Made by a program: the position numbers and the translations under genes. A stretch of DNA of 64,000 bases from Deltaproteobacteria bacterium HGW-Deltaproteobacteria-15 (GTDB lineage: Bacteria; Desulfobacterota; DSM-4660; Desulfatiglandales; HGW-15), in assembly GCA_002840535.1 (NCBI GenBank), contig PHBH01000028.1, forward strand, positions 109,932 through 173,931, read 5' to 3'. This document shows positions 16,565 to 26,109 of this stretch, piece after piece; the first letter of the stretch is position 1; each line of letters starts with the position of its first letter. The notes beneath the pieces were generated by a model that did no database searches, was not told where the DNA came from, and saw only the letters and a program-made list of their open reading frames with translations.

Positions 16565-17119
16565 TTACGGCATATTGCTCCTGATATTCACCGGCCTTTC
16601 TTCCTGCACATGGGTTCCTTTGTCTCCCAGGGTTGTAACGCCTGCATAGCGATAGTAATTGTACTCCCCGTCCTTGCCCCCGTGGTTCACCAGCAAGTCT
16701 TCCTTCTCTGCAACCATGCTGAGCAGGTCGTATTCGCACATCTCATAATCGGGGGTAAGTTGGATGGCAAGGGTCGGACAGGCCTCTTCGCACAGCCCGC
16801 AGAAGATGCAGCGGGCAAAATTTATACGAAACCACCTGGCCATGCGCCGGTTGTTCCGATCCTCCCCCTCCATGGAAATGCAGGTTACAGGGCAAACCGC
16901 AGAGCACAGGTAACACGCCACACATCTTTCCCCGCCGTCCGGATCCAGGGTGAGAATGATTCTTGCGCGGGAACGGATCGGCAGAGGACGTTTGTACTCC
17001 GGATACTGCTCGGTGATGGGTTTGCGGAAAAGATGAATGAGCACGGTCCACAGTCCGGCGACCGCGCCCCAGACGACCTCACCAAGTGCCTTGATCGGAT
17101 TACGTGTTCTTCGTCCCAT
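16565..17119 (-). CDS. nuoI: NADH-quinone oxidoreductase subunit I
   Basis: NuoI carries the N6a and N6b clusters that pass electrons from NuoG to NuoB. Two 4Fe-4S motifs are present: CVACYLCSAVCPVTC and CIFCGLCEEACPTLA. The 184-residue length and the N-terminal amphipathic helix (TVLIHLFRKPITEQYPEY) fit the family. It is separated from nuoH by about 158 bases holding a hairpin repeat and a short 7-bp-period array. Confidence 0.96.
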   Translation of the reverse strand: MGRRTRNPIKALGEVVWGAVAGLWTVLIHLFRKPITEQYPEYKRPLPIRSRARIILTLDPDGGERCVACYLCSAVCPVTCISMEGEDRNNRRMARWFRINFARCIFCGLCEEACPTLAIQLTPDYEMCEYDLLSMVAEKEDLLVNHGGKDGEYNYYRYAGVTTLGDKGTHVQEERPVNIRSNMP

Positions 17120-17174
17120 GCGCTTTTTCAGGATCTTTCATTCCAGACTGACTTCCAAAGCCGTTGCTCATTAA

Positions 17175-17277
17175 CTCCCCCCGACCCCCTCTTAATCTAA
17201 GAGGGGGGAGTCTCCCTCTCCCTTGATAGTGAATTCCTTGAATTTCGCTCTGCTTACTGCTCACTGCTTACTGCCCG
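17175..17277. repeat. Hairpin and 7-bp-period repeats between nuoI and nuoH
   Basis: CTCCCCCCGACCCCCTCTTA and TAAGAGGGGGGAG form a hairpin (17175-17210). TGCTTAC TGCTCAC TGCTTAC TGCCCG (17251-17277) then runs up to the nuoH stop codon. Confidence 0.7.
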
Positions 17278-18267
17278 CTAGTTCAGGAGCAGCATCACTC
17301 CCCCTGTAACCACGATATTTACCAAAGCCACCGGCACCAGCACCTTCCAACCCAGATTCATGAACTGATCGTATCGAAGACGGGGAAAGGTCGCGCGAAT
17401 CCAGATCATGGCAAAGGCGACTCCAAGGACTTTGATGACGAACCAGACGATCGGCGGCGCCATGGGACCTCGCCACCCCCCCAGGAAAAAGACCGCTACC
17501 AGCGAACCCAGGATCACCATGGTCATGTATTCCCCGAGAAAGAAGAGCCCGAACCGCATGCCGCTATACTCCGTGTGATACCCCGCCACCAGTTCGTTTT
17601 CCCCTTCCGGAAGATCAAAAGGAATGCGCTTGATCTCGGCAATCGCGCTCGCGAAAAAAATCACAAAGGCGACAGGTTGAACCAGTATGAAGGGATACCG
17701 GTCCTGGGCTTGTACAATGTCCACCAGACTGAATGATCCTGTCATCATAACGACCGGGACCAGGGAGAGCCCGAGGGAGAGCTCGTAGCTGATCATCTGG
17801 GCCACCCCGCGGATCCCTCCGAGGAGGCTGTATTTGGAATTGGATGCCCATCCGCCAAAGGCCACGGCGTATACCCCCAGAGTCGACAGTCCCAGGGCGT
17901 AGAGCAGACCGACGTGAAGGTCTGCGATGACCAGGGGAATCGACCTGCCCGCCAGTGTGATTTCCCTGCCGAAAGGGACCACGGCAAAAATGAGGAGCGC
18001 TGTAGCAGCCGCTATCGAAGGCGCAAGATAAAAGACGACCCGGTCGGTGCCGGCAGCCGCCACATCCTCTTTTGTGAGCAGCTTGACGGCATCGGCAATG
18101 GGTTGAAGCAGGCCGAAAGGTCCTGCCCGGTTCGGCCCCAGCCGTATCTGGAGCCTGGCAAGGACCTTTCTCTCTATGTAGACCATGTAGCTCACCCCGA
18201 GGAGCAGAACACCGAGGATTGCCCCGAGCTTAAGGAGGAGAAAAATGAGTCCGAAGAAGAACATCAT
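17278..18267 (-). CDS. nuoH: NADH-quinone oxidoreductase subunit H
   Basis: NuoH forms the quinone-chamber membrane subunit. Conserved cytoplasmic loops are visible: ERKVLARLQIRLGPNRAGPF, LLTKEDV, then EIKRIPFDLPEGENELVAGY, which carry the E-channel and quinone-site residues. The ORF track begins 58 codons too early inside nuoG. The tandem ATGATG at 18267 overlaps the nuoG stop (AATGATG), giving 329 residues with eight helices. Confidence 0.95.
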   Translation of the reverse strand: MMFFFGLIFLLLKLGAILGVLLLGVSYMVYIERKVLARLQIRLGPNRAGPFGLLQPIADAVKLLTKEDVAAAGTDRVVFYLAPSIAAATALLIFAVVPFGREITLAGRSIPLVIADLHVGLLYALGLSTLGVYAVAFGGWASNSKYSLLGGIRGVAQMISYELSLGLSLVPVVMMTGSFSLVDIVQAQDRYPFILVQPVAFVIFFASAIAEIKRIPFDLPEGENELVAGYHTEYSGMRFGLFFLGEYMTMVILGSLVAVFFLGGWRGPMAPPIVWFVIKVLGVAFAMIWIRATFPRLRYDQFMNLGWKVLVPVALVNIVVTGGVMLLLN

Positions 18268-20756
18268 TTCGATCCGGACAGCCTTTCTATTTCTCTTCTG
18301 GAAATGAAAACGGGATGCTCCTTTATCCTCTGCCAGACAATCCGCCGATGTTTCGGCAGCACGACTGTCCCTTTTGCCGTATTCCGCGAAATCCTCACAG
18401 GAAGATCCAGAGAACCACCGCCCGGGCGGATCCTCACCCAATCGCCATCAGCGATTGATGCAGCGGCTGCATCCTTCTCGTGCATGCAGAGAACCGGTTC
18501 GTTTTCTACTTCCCTGAGCAGAGGCGAGTACCCGGCAAGCTCTTCCGTTCCAAAGGTCCACTCCACCAGGAGCAGCTCCAATTCTTCGGCTCTTCCTGCT
18601 CGGCCCTGTTGAGCCCTGGCCTTGAAGGGCGCCGTCCCGCTCCTTTCGGGAATCACGCTTTTATCCTGAAGCGGGTAGTTTTCGAACCCTTCCCTATGCG
18701 GGAGCTCTTCAGCCATGATCCGCCCGGGCGGCGCGAGGAAGTCTTCACCCGTCAAGGACAGCGCCTCGCCAATCTCCAGAAGGATCCGCCATGACGGCTC
18801 CGGCTCGCCGCCGGGAATCGTGCTTTCAAAGACCCTGGGCGGATGGGACCCTCCGCTGATCTGATTGATGGGAGCGCCTCCGACATGCACCGGATGGGCG
18901 AACCGGATCCGCCCTTCGTGGCTGATGAAACTGGAGCCGGCTTCAAACATGGTGGATGCAGGGAGGAAAATGTCCGCCCGCTTGACGGATTCCGAAGGGA
19001 GATAATCCATCACCAGAAGAAGCTCCAGCCTGGACAGGACGCGCTCAAGGCGAGCCCTGTCAGGGAAAGCGCGAAAAGGATCGTTCTCCACGATTATCAG
19101 TGCCTTGATTTCTCCCGCCTCGATTGCCCGGACGGTATCCATGAAACTTGAGGGGCCGGAAAACAGGGCTGAGCCAAAACTGTTTGCCTCCATGAGGAGG
19201 TACAAGAGACCGGCTGAATCTCTCGCGCTTCGCAGCAGCCGTACGCAGTCTGCTGCCAGGGCAGGGGTATTCTCCGTCACGATGTCCGTTCCGCAGACGA
19301 TCGCAACCTTTCGGCTTTTGCGAAGATCGGATGCGAGACCGGAGATCGAATTCTGAATCTCAGGATCGAGGGAATCCCCGGAAGGAAGTGCATCGAAAAA
19401 CTCGAGAGCCGAAACCATAGAACTTTCAACCCTGTCCCGGTCGACACCGCTTCGGACCAGGAAGGCGAGGCAGATCTCCAACTGTGAGTGTCCAACCTGC
19501 AGATGGTGGAACGTAAAGGGCAGTGAAACCGGCCGAGGGTCGATCACCGCCACCTTTGCCCCTTTTCTCCAGGCCTGTCTCATATGAAGCGCAAGCACCG
19601 GAGATTCGTTCACCGGATCCGCACCAACAGCCAGTATGAAGTCCGCACCCTCCAATTCCTGCATGGACATGGCCAGCGACTCATCCAGGCGGGAAACAGC
19701 GGTCATGGTCTTGCGGGCTGTGCCAGGCTCTACAAAATAGACGGGTGGTGTCCACCTGGCGGCCCGGCAGAGCCGTTTCAGCGCAGCTTGACTCTCCACG
19801 CCGGCTCGGGAAGAACCAAGGCACGCAATCGAGGACGCGGACGACTCGTGCTGAATGTGTTTGAGCTTTTCCGCTGCGGCGGAGATAGCCTCTTCCCAGG
19901 TAACCTCCTTTCCGTCAAGCCGCGGTTTTCTAGGCCTTTCAGCGAGATTGGTGAACGGAAAGCCGAAACGGCCGCGGTCGCAGATAAAGAATCCGCGGTC
20001 CAGCTCGTCTACGGGTGCTTCCTGGCGAATCACCTCGCGATAACGACTATTGGAAATCGTCCGGCAGACCAGAGAACAGTGGATGCAGAGGGAAGGTGAG
20101 CGCTGAAGCTCCCACCTTCGATAATTGTATCTGGCAGGCTTATCGGTATAGACACCGGTAGGACAGATGTCGATGAGATTGCCCGCAAAAGGGCTTTCCA
20201 GCGCGCCGTCCGTGTAGCGTCCGAAGTAGACCTTGTCGGCGATCTGCATGGCGCCGAGGTCCCGATACCCGCAAAACTCCTGGTAAAACCTTGCGCAGCG
20301 GTAACACTGGATGCAACGGTTCATCTCATGCTGGACAAAGACTCCCAGGTACTGATCATGGTAGGTCCTCTTCCTGCCTTTGTAGCGCCGGATCCCGTGC
20401 CCTCCTGAAACGGTTTCGTCCTGCAGCAGGCAATGTCCACCCTCGTCGCACACGGGACAGTCATGTGGATGATTCAGCATGAGCCATTCAATGACACGCT
20501 TGCGAAACTGCACTGCTTCAGGATGGGTTGTTGAAACAACCATGCCGTCCTGTGCATCGATCATGCAGCTCATCTGTACGCCTTTGAACTCCTTGTGCAG
20601 CATTTTGACCGCGCACATCCGGCATGCCCCGACCGAACCAAGGATCCAGTGGTAGCAGAACCGGGGGATCATGATGCCCAGCCGTTCAGCGGCCTCGATG
20701 ACCTTGGTCCCCTGGGGAACTTCAATTTCCCGATCGTCGATGATTAATTTCGGCAT
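18264..20756 (-). CDS. nuoG: NADH-quinone oxidoreductase subunit G
   Basis: NuoG holds the N1b, N5, N4 and sometimes N7 clusters of the peripheral arm. The N-terminal 2Fe-2S ferredoxin domain has CYHWILGSVGACRMCAVKM; then HPHDCPVCDEGGHCLLQD (with the His ligand of N5), and CIQCYRCARFYQEFCG plus a further CPTGVY. The rest is a molybdopterin oxidoreductase-like fold (residues ~230-830). CIHCSLVC at ~245 could hold the extra cluster. The track start at 20813 is in a repeat; ATG at 20756 gives MPKLIIDDREIEVP, which fits the family (830 aa). Confidence 0.95.
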   Translation of the reverse strand: MPKLIIDDREIEVPQGTKVIEAAERLGIMIPRFCYHWILGSVGACRMCAVKMLHKEFKGVQMSCMIDAQDGMVVSTTHPEAVQFRKRVIEWLMLNHPHDCPVCDEGGHCLLQDETVSGGHGIRRYKGRKRTYHDQYLGVFVQHEMNRCIQCYRCARFYQEFCGYRDLGAMQIADKVYFGRYTDGALESPFAGNLIDICPTGVYTDKPARYNYRRWELQRSPSLCIHCSLVCRTISNSRYREVIRQEAPVDELDRGFFICDRGRFGFPFTNLAERPRKPRLDGKEVTWEEAISAAAEKLKHIQHESSASSIACLGSSRAGVESQAALKRLCRAARWTPPVYFVEPGTARKTMTAVSRLDESLAMSMQELEGADFILAVGADPVNESPVLALHMRQAWRKGAKVAVIDPRPVSLPFTFHHLQVGHSQLEICLAFLVRSGVDRDRVESSMVSALEFFDALPSGDSLDPEIQNSISGLASDLRKSRKVAIVCGTDIVTENTPALAADCVRLLRSARDSAGLLYLLMEANSFGSALFSGPSSFMDTVRAIEAGEIKALIIVENDPFRAFPDRARLERVLSRLELLLVMDYLPSESVKRADIFLPASTMFEAGSSFISHEGRIRFAHPVHVGGAPINQISGGSHPPRVFESTIPGGEPEPSWRILLEIGEALSLTGEDFLAPPGRIMAEELPHREGFENYPLQDKSVIPERSGTAPFKARAQQGRAGRAEELELLLVEWTFGTEELAGYSPLLREVENEPVLCMHEKDAAAASIADGDWVRIRPGGGSLDLPVRISRNTAKGTVVLPKHRRIVWQRIKEHPVFISRREIERLSGSK

Positions 20757-20774
20757 ATTCGATAAGACCTTTGT

Positions 20775-20987
20775 CTTCACCACGAAACACACGAAGAGCA
20801 CGAAGAAAATCATGTTGGAATTGATGGGTTTCGCTTCGCTCTACCCATCCTACAGTCCTCACCACAGAGGCACAGAGGTCGCAGAGAAGAGTACCTCTAT
20901 TTTTTGAATATGCCTTCTCCCATTCTTCCTTGGCCATGGTTCTTCTGCTTACTGCCTACTGCTTACTTCTTGTTACTGCTTACTTCT
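20775..20987. repeat. Mixed dispersed repeats between nuoG and nuoF
   Basis: The gap holds CACGAAACACACGAAGAGCA, the hairpin GATGGGTTTCGCTTCGCTCT..ACCCATC (20823-20853), CACAGAGGCACAGAGGTCGC, and TGCTTAC TGCCTAC TGCTTAC arrays (20944-20987). The array runs into nuoF and supplies its final codons and stop. Confidence 0.7.
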
Positions 20988-22259
20988 TTTGAACGGGCAT
21001 TTCCTTTTGCGTATATGCTCCATCACCTCGTCTTCAAAAAATTCCAGCAGGCTTTCCACAGGGGAAACGCCGCCCGGCGCAAAGCTGCAGAATGAGTTGG
21101 TCATCTCATCGCATAGCGTTCGGATGAGAGGGAGGTATTCCTCTTCTCCCTCCCCGTTCTCAATGCGTCGCAAGAGATCGCGGACATAGGGAAACCCTTC
21201 ACGGCACGGCGTGCACCAGCCGCAGGATTCCCTGGCAAAAAACTCCGTCATATTCAATGTGGCATCGACCAGGCAGGTGTTTTGATCAAAAACGATGACG
21301 GACCCTGTACCGAGGCGGTTTCCCGCCTTGATCATGGGCTCGAAGTCCATCTCCACATTGTAGAGATCCCTTGGCAGGAAGCGGGTGGATGCCCCACCGG
21401 GAAGGCATGTTTTGAAATCGTGCCCGGCGACCATGTTACCGGCATGCTCCTCTATGAGCTCGCTCAGAGGGGTCCCGATGGGGAGCTCAAAGCACCCCGG
21501 CCGGTTCACGCGGCCGCTGACGCAATAGAGCTTGGTTCCCGATCCGGTCTCGCTTCGCGCAAGGTCTTTGAACCATCCGGCCCCGTTTCGGATGATGTGG
21601 GGCACGTTTGCTAGTGTTTCGGGGTTGTTCACCACCGTCGGCTTTCCCCACAAACCGGCCTCGGTCGAACGGGGTGGCGAATGCCTTGGGTTTGGGCGCT
21701 TCCCCTCGATGGCATTGAGCATTGCAGAGCTTTCCCCGCAGATATAGCGCCCTCCGCTCCGGTGGACGACAATCTCGAACGAGAAGCTGCTTCCCAGGAT
21801 GTTCTTCCCCAGGTATCCGGCCTCTTCTGCGATCTTCACTTCCCGCTCCATGATGGAGGCCACGCTCTCATAAGAGGGGCGCACAAAAAGGAACCCCTTT
21901 GAAGCGGATACGGCATACGCTGCGATAATCATCCCCTCTATGAGCATATGGGGATCAGCATGGATCAGAACCCGGTCCTTGAATGTCCCCGGCTCCATCT
22001 CGTCGGCATTGGTGACCAGATATCTTGGAAAGGGGCCTTTCTCCGAAACCGAAGCCCACTTTCTTCCAGCAGGAAAACCCGCTCCTCCTCGTCCCCGAAG
22101 ATTCGCTTCGCCCACCTGATGGGAGACATCTCGAGGAGAGAGATTCTTCAGTACCCGGGCGAGTGCTTCATAGCCTCCACTCTTGCGGTACTCGTCTATT
22201 CGGGCGATCCGACTCGGTTTCCGATTCTGCAAGAGGACCTGGGAGAGCAAGGGTGTCAT
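20973..22259 (-). CDS. nuoF: NADH-quinone oxidoreductase subunit F
   Basis: NuoF binds NADH and FMN and carries cluster N3. The nucleotide-binding motif LRGRGGAGFPAGRKW, the NADEMEPGTFKDR FMN/NADH site, and the cluster motif ESCGWCTPCREG with a later Cys (IRTLCDEM) are all present. At 428 residues it is full length. The ATG overlaps the nuoE stop (ATGA). The last codons (AGT AAG CAG TAA) come from a neighbouring 7-bp repeat array. Confidence 0.96.
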   Translation of the reverse strand: MTPLLSQVLLQNRKPSRIARIDEYRKSGGYEALARVLKNLSPRDVSHQVGEANLRGRGGAGFPAGRKWASVSEKGPFPRYLVTNADEMEPGTFKDRVLIHADPHMLIEGMIIAAYAVSASKGFLFVRPSYESVASIMEREVKIAEEAGYLGKNILGSSFSFEIVVHRSGGRYICGESSAMLNAIEGKRPNPRHSPPRSTEAGLWGKPTVVNNPETLANVPHIIRNGAGWFKDLARSETGSGTKLYCVSGRVNRPGCFELPIGTPLSELIEEHAGNMVAGHDFKTCLPGGASTRFLPRDLYNVEMDFEPMIKAGNRLGTGSVIVFDQNTCLVDATLNMTEFFARESCGWCTPCREGFPYVRDLLRRIENGEGEEEYLPLIRTLCDEMTNSFCSFAPGGVSPVESLLEFFEDEVMEHIRKRKCPFKRSKQ

Positions 22260-22744
22260 CCTTTGGGCAATCGGTCCTGCTCAGAAAACCTGCGGAGCAG
22301 TTCATCGATTTTTTGAGTGGTGAGATTCCCGTACACCTCGTCATTCACCATAATGGCCGGTGCGAAATCACAATAACCGATACAGCAGACGGGCAGCAGG
22401 GTGAACAAACCATCGGGGGTTGTTCCACCCATTTCTATCCCAAGCCGCGAACCGATATGGTCGACCAGGGAAAGATGACCCTGCATCCAGCAGACCGTGC
22501 TGTCGCAAACGCGAATCACATACCTGCCCACCGGCTCGCGATAGATGAAATCGTAAAAGGTGGCCAACTCCTCCACCTCAAGGGGTGTCATCCCGAGAAG
22601 GGCCGCCGCATCCTCCACAGCCTGGTCGCTCATGTACCCATAGTTCTTCTGGAGCGCCAGCATCACGTCCACCACCTTTTCCCTCGGGGTCTCCGCCTCT
22701 GCGATTTCTCTGATCAGTCTCTCTTTCAATTTCAAAGGCAGCAT
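22256..22744 (-). CDS. nuoE: NADH-quinone oxidoreductase subunit E
   Basis: NuoE is a thioredoxin-fold subunit with 2Fe-2S cluster N1a. Four ligand cysteines are placed as expected: CDSTVC and CCIGYC. The N-terminal helical part (KLKERLIREIAEAETPREKV) and length (162 aa) fit. It follows a 353-base gap filled with 7-bp-period repeats, so this operon junction is unusually long. Confidence 0.95.
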   Translation of the reverse strand: MLPLKLKERLIREIAEAETPREKVVDVMLALQKNYGYMSDQAVEDAAALLGMTPLEVEELATFYDFIYREPVGRYVIRVCDSTVCWMQGHLSLVDHIGSRLGIEMGGTTPDGLFTLLPVCCIGYCDFAPAIMVNDEVYGNLTTQKIDELLRRFSEQDRLPKG

Positions 22745-23097
22745 CGCTCGCTCCGCTCATGAAAAATAGTAAGCAGTAAGCAGTAGGCAGTAAGCAGAAA
22801 AAAAGAAAGAAAAAGGATGACTACCTGCTGCCTACTCCCTCTTTGCATGCTTACCGCTCACACTTCTGCCTTCTGCCTTCTGTCTTCTGACTTCTGTCTC
22901 CTGTCTTCCCTCTTCTTACTCCTGACTTCTGACTTCTGACTTCTGTCTTCTGTCTTCTCTCTTCTGTCTCCTGTCTTCTGGTCCTTTCTGCTTACTGCTT
23001 ACTCCCTACTGCCTACTTTCTGTTCGTCTGTTCACTGCTTACCGCTCACTTTCTTCTGTCTTCCGTCTTCTGTCTTCTGACTTCTGTCTCCTGTTCC
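22745..23097. repeat. Gap of 353 bases made almost wholly of 7-bp-period repeats
   Basis: Two unit types alternate on the plus strand: (C/A)TTCTGT, (G/A)CTTCTG variants and TGCTTAC/TGCCTAC. Examples are CTTCTGT CTTCTGA CTTCTGT CTCCTGT next to nuoBCD and GTAAGCA GTAAGCA GTAGGCA next to nuoE. No gene, promoter or terminator is evident. The array lies within an operon, so it must be transcribed. Confidence 0.88.
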
Positions 23098-25488
23098 TCA
23101 CCTGTCAATATCCGGCAATATGTAATCCATGGAGCCGTTGATGGCGATCAGGTCGGCGATGGTTCCTCCCACCGCCAGCAGCGGGATGGCCTGGACGTTC
23201 GCAAAACCCGGGCCCCGTATCCGCATGCGATATGCCATGTTCAGGCCGTCGCTCACCACGTAATACCCCTGTTCGCCTCGAGGCACCTCGGAGGCGGCGT
23301 ATGCTTCCCCTTCAGGAATCTTCGGCCCCCTCGTGACATTGATGAAGTGGTGGATAAGGCTCTCGATGTCCCGAAGCGTGTCTTTCTTGTCAGGCACAAC
23401 ATACCTGTAGTCGTCCGAGATATACCGTCCCGATGGCATCTTCGCCGCCGCCTGCTCTATGATCCGGAGGCTCTGGCGCATCTCCTCGAACCGCACCAGA
23501 AAGCGTGCGTAGCAATCTCCCTCCGTTTCCGTCGGCACTTCAAAGTCGAACGTTTCATAGGCCGAGTAGGGAATATTTTTCCGAAGATCCCATTTGACTC
23601 CGGATGCGCGCAGATTGGGGCCGGTCACCCCCATCTCCATGGCATCCCGGGCTGAGAGCCGGCCGATGCCCCGGGTTCGCATCCGGAAGACCGGGTTTTT
23701 CCTGATCAACGTCTCATATTCCTTCAGCCGCGCAGGGAAGATCCTGGTAAACTCGTCGATCGGCTCCTTCCATCCCTCGGGAAGATCCATGGCCACGCCT
23801 CCGATCCGAAACCACTCCGGGTGCAGCCTGCCGCCGGTGATCAACTCGGCAATGTCCATGATCTTTTCACGCTCGCGAAATGCATAGAAATTGGGCGACA
23901 TGGCCCCGGTGTCATGGGCAAATGTCGCAAACCAGACCAGGTGGTTGCTGATCCTGTAGAATTCCGAGAGCATTACCCGGATGAACTGCGCCCTTTCAGG
24001 GACCTTTATGCCCGCAAGCTTTTCCACAGCCTCGACATAGGCCAGTTCATTGGCCGCGCCCGCGAGGTAGTCCACCCGGTCAGTGTAGGGAATGAACTGA
24101 TGCCACGATTGGCGCTCCCCTATTTTTTCAGCGGCCCTGTGGTGATATCCGATGTCCATTTCCAGGGCCCTGATTTCCTCACCATGCACCGTGGCGATAA
24201 AGCGCAGCAGACCGTGGGTGCTGATGTGGTGGGGGCCTATGTTCAGGACGAACTCGTCCTCGCCGAGTTCCCTCTTCAGATACAAACCTCCGTCCAGGGG
24301 CTGGTGCTTTCGTGCATCCTCTTCCGTGTAAGGCGCCATCGCGGTTGCCCGGCCCGGATAGCTCTTGCGCAAGGGATGCCCTTCCCAGTCGTGCGGCATG
24401 AGAATGCGTCGCAGGTTCGGATGTCCCTGGAAACGGATTCCGAACATGTCGAAGACCTCCCGCTCATACCAGTCAGCCGAAGGCCAGATGTCGGTAATGG
24501 TCCTTGTCACCGGGTCCCTTCCGGACAAACCCACCTTCAATCGGACGCGGCTGGCCGATTCGAAGGAGAGCAACTGATAGACGAGCGTATAGTCCGTGTA
24601 GGCATGACGGTTACGGCGGCTTGATTCGTCGATCGCAGTCAGGTCATCGAGGCGCAAGAATCCGGCGGTTGCATCGGTTTTCAGGAAACGAAGAACATCC
24701 TTTGCCTGCGCTTCAACCACATGCACGGTCAGCATGTCGGAGGTTTGGGCCTGAACCGTCACTGCACTGCCGAATTTCTCCTGGAGAACGCGGCTGAGGG
24801 AATGGTCTCTTTCGCTGAGCGCAACACTTTGCGCTGTGGGTGTCCACATCAAGTCGGACCGGCTGGACCAGAATTCGGGGGGCGTGACGGAGGTGCCTCG
24901 CGTAGCCGTCCCGAGGTAACCCGGACCGCGAGAGTCTCTGCTTTTGGTGTGGCCGTCGACCAGAATCGATTTTTGTGTTCCCTGGGTTCCTCCACCGAGG
25001 TGGAAAATGGATCGGGTGGGCTTTTCCGATTTGATCTTTTCCTGAAGAAGAATCAGGGACTGCTCAACAGCTTCGGGCCGGGGCGGGCACCCGGGAATGT
25101 ACACATCCACGGGCAATATCTGATCCACCCCCTGGACCACGCTGTACGCATCGTACATGCCTCCGGAATTGGAGCATGATCCCATGGAGATCACCCACTT
25201 GGGCTCGGGCATCTGCTCGTACAAACGCAGCACGATGGGCGCGACTTTCTTGAAGACGGTGCCGGAGACGATCAACAGATCGGATTGACGCGGTGATCCC
25301 CTCAGCACCTCCGCGCCGAAACGGGCGAGATCATAGCGTGAAGTGAATGCGGCTGCTTCTTCCACAAAACAGCAGGACAGACCGAAGAACAAGGGCCAAA
25401 GGCTGTATTGCCTCGACCAGTTGATCAGGAAATCGGCTTTGCTCAGCAGGATGTCTTGTGCTTTGTGTTTGTAGCGGTGGGACCCCAC
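23098..25488 (-). CDS. nuoBCD: NADH-quinone oxidoreductase fused subunit B/C/D
   Basis: Three subunits are fused in 796 residues. NuoB (~1-165) has the N2 cluster ligands in [17 protein letters not shown] and [13 protein letters not shown] linker of about 75 residues follows. NuoC (~240-385) contains [20 protein letters not shown] and [17 protein letters not shown]. NuoD (~400-796) has [31 protein letters not shown], and the C-terminal [18 protein letters not shown] followed by [12 protein letters not shown]. The chain runs uninterrupted. Fused C/D is common; B/C/D fusion is less so. It overlaps nuoA by 46 bases. Confidence 0.95.
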   Translation of the reverse strand: MGSHRYKHKAQDILLSKADFLINWSRQYSLWPLFFGLSCCFVEEAAAFTSRYDLARFGAEVLRGSPRQSDLLIVSGTVFKKVAPIVLRLYEQMPEPKWVISMGSCSNSGGMYDAYSVVQGVDQILPVDVYIPGCPPRPEAVEQSLILLQEKIKSEKPTRSIFHLGGGTQGTQKSILVDGHTKSRDSRGPGYLGTATRGTSVTPPEFWSSRSDLMWTPTAQSVALSERDHSLSRVLQEKFGSAVTVQAQTSDMLTVHVVEAQAKDVLRFLKTDATAGFLRLDDLTAIDESSRRNRHAYTDYTLVYQLLSFESASRVRLKVGLSGRDPVTRTITDIWPSADWYEREVFDMFGIRFQGHPNLRRILMPHDWEGHPLRKSYPGRATAMAPYTEEDARKHQPLDGGLYLKRELGEDEFVLNIGPHHISTHGLLRFIATVHGEEIRALEMDIGYHHRAAEKIGERQSWHQFIPYTDRVDYLAGAANELAYVEAVEKLAGIKVPERAQFIRVMLSEFYRISNHLVWFATFAHDTGAMSPNFYAFREREKIMDIAELITGGRLHPEWFRIGGVAMDLPEGWKEPIDEFTRIFPARLKEYETLIRKNPVFRMRTRGIGRLSARDAMEMGVTGPNLRASGVKWDLRKNIPYSAYETFDFEVPTETEGDCYARFLVRFEEMRQSLRIIEQAAAKMPSGRYISDDYRYVVPDKKDTLRDIESLIHHFINVTRGPKIPEGEAYAASEVPRGEQGYYVVSDGLNMAYRMRIRGPGFANVQAIPLLAVGGTIADLIAINGSMDYILPDIDR

Positions 25489-25871
25489 TCGAGGCCTCCC
25501 TTTCTCCAGATGTAGACCAGACCGAATATGAGAATGGTGATGAACAGCGAGATCTCCAGCCAGCCGTACCAGCCAAGAGGCTCAAATGCAGCAGCCCACG
25601 AGAAGATGTACACAGCCTCCACGTCGAAAATGAGAAAAAACACCGCAACCAGATAAAACGGAACCGGGTAATTTAAGAGTGCAGGACCGGTTGGGACGAT
25701 GCCGCTTTCATAAGGCCTGCTTTTCTCCAGCCCTATCTTCTTTTCGCCCAACCAGCCGGCGAGAAACAAGAGAACGGCCACCAGGCCCAGGACCATGACT
25801 GCGTATATCACCAGGGGGAGGAGGCCCGGGACCCATGGCGAAAACAGCTCTGATTCTGAGACAGGCGACAT
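25443..25871 (-). CDS. nuoA: NADH-quinone oxidoreductase subunit A
   Basis: NuoA is a three-helix subunit at the junction of the two arms. Family motifs are [11 protein letters not shown] and [20 protein letters not shown] with the buried acidic residues. The track's 268-codon ORF begins far upstream in non-coding sequence; ATG at 25871 gives [10 protein letters not shown] and 142 residues, the expected size. It is the first gene of the operon. Confidence 0.93.
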   Translation of the reverse strand: MSPVSESELFSPWVPGLLPLVIYAVMVLGLVAVLLFLAGWLGEKKIGLEKSRPYESGIVPTGPALLNYPVPFYLVAVFFLIFDVEAVYIFSWAAAFEPLGWYGWLEISLFITILIFGLVYIWRKGGLEWGPTATNTKHKTSC

Positions 25872-25912
25872 GAATTTTCTCGCTAACGCTACGCTTTTTA
25901 ACGTATCCGCAC

Positions 25913-25940
25913 ATTTTACAGGCAGGCTGCCAAAAACCAA
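25913..25940 (-). promoter_or_regulatory. Possible sigma-70 promoter of the nuo operon
   Basis: On the minus strand TTGGTT (25940-25935), 16 bases, TAAAAT (25918-25913) lies 42 bases before the nuoA ATG. The -35 box is weak, so this is tentative. Confidence 0.35.
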
Positions 25941-25999
25941 TACGGGATAGACCGTATTTTGACCTAGAACCCTATACTGAGGCAAGTCAAATAAGGCAC

Positions 26000-26029
26000 T
26001 TGCTTGCTCGATTGACTTTTCTTTATGAT
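26000..26029 (+). promoter_or_regulatory. Possible sigma-70 promoter of the malate dehydrogenase gene
   Basis: TTGCTT, 18 bases, TATGAT, about 80 bases before the ATG at 26110. An overlapping TTGACT at 26012 offers a second reading of the -35 region. Confidence 0.35.
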
Positions 26030-26109
26030 GTGCTAAGGGATCTAAGAGGATCTCACCACTAAGAACACGAAGAGTAAGAACAACTTTTAGGACGAAAGGG
26101 CGATATAAC

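Noticed and set aside
22745-23097. Possible CRISPR array from the regular repeats
   Set aside because: The units are 7 bp, contiguous and degenerate, with no spacers and no cas genes.
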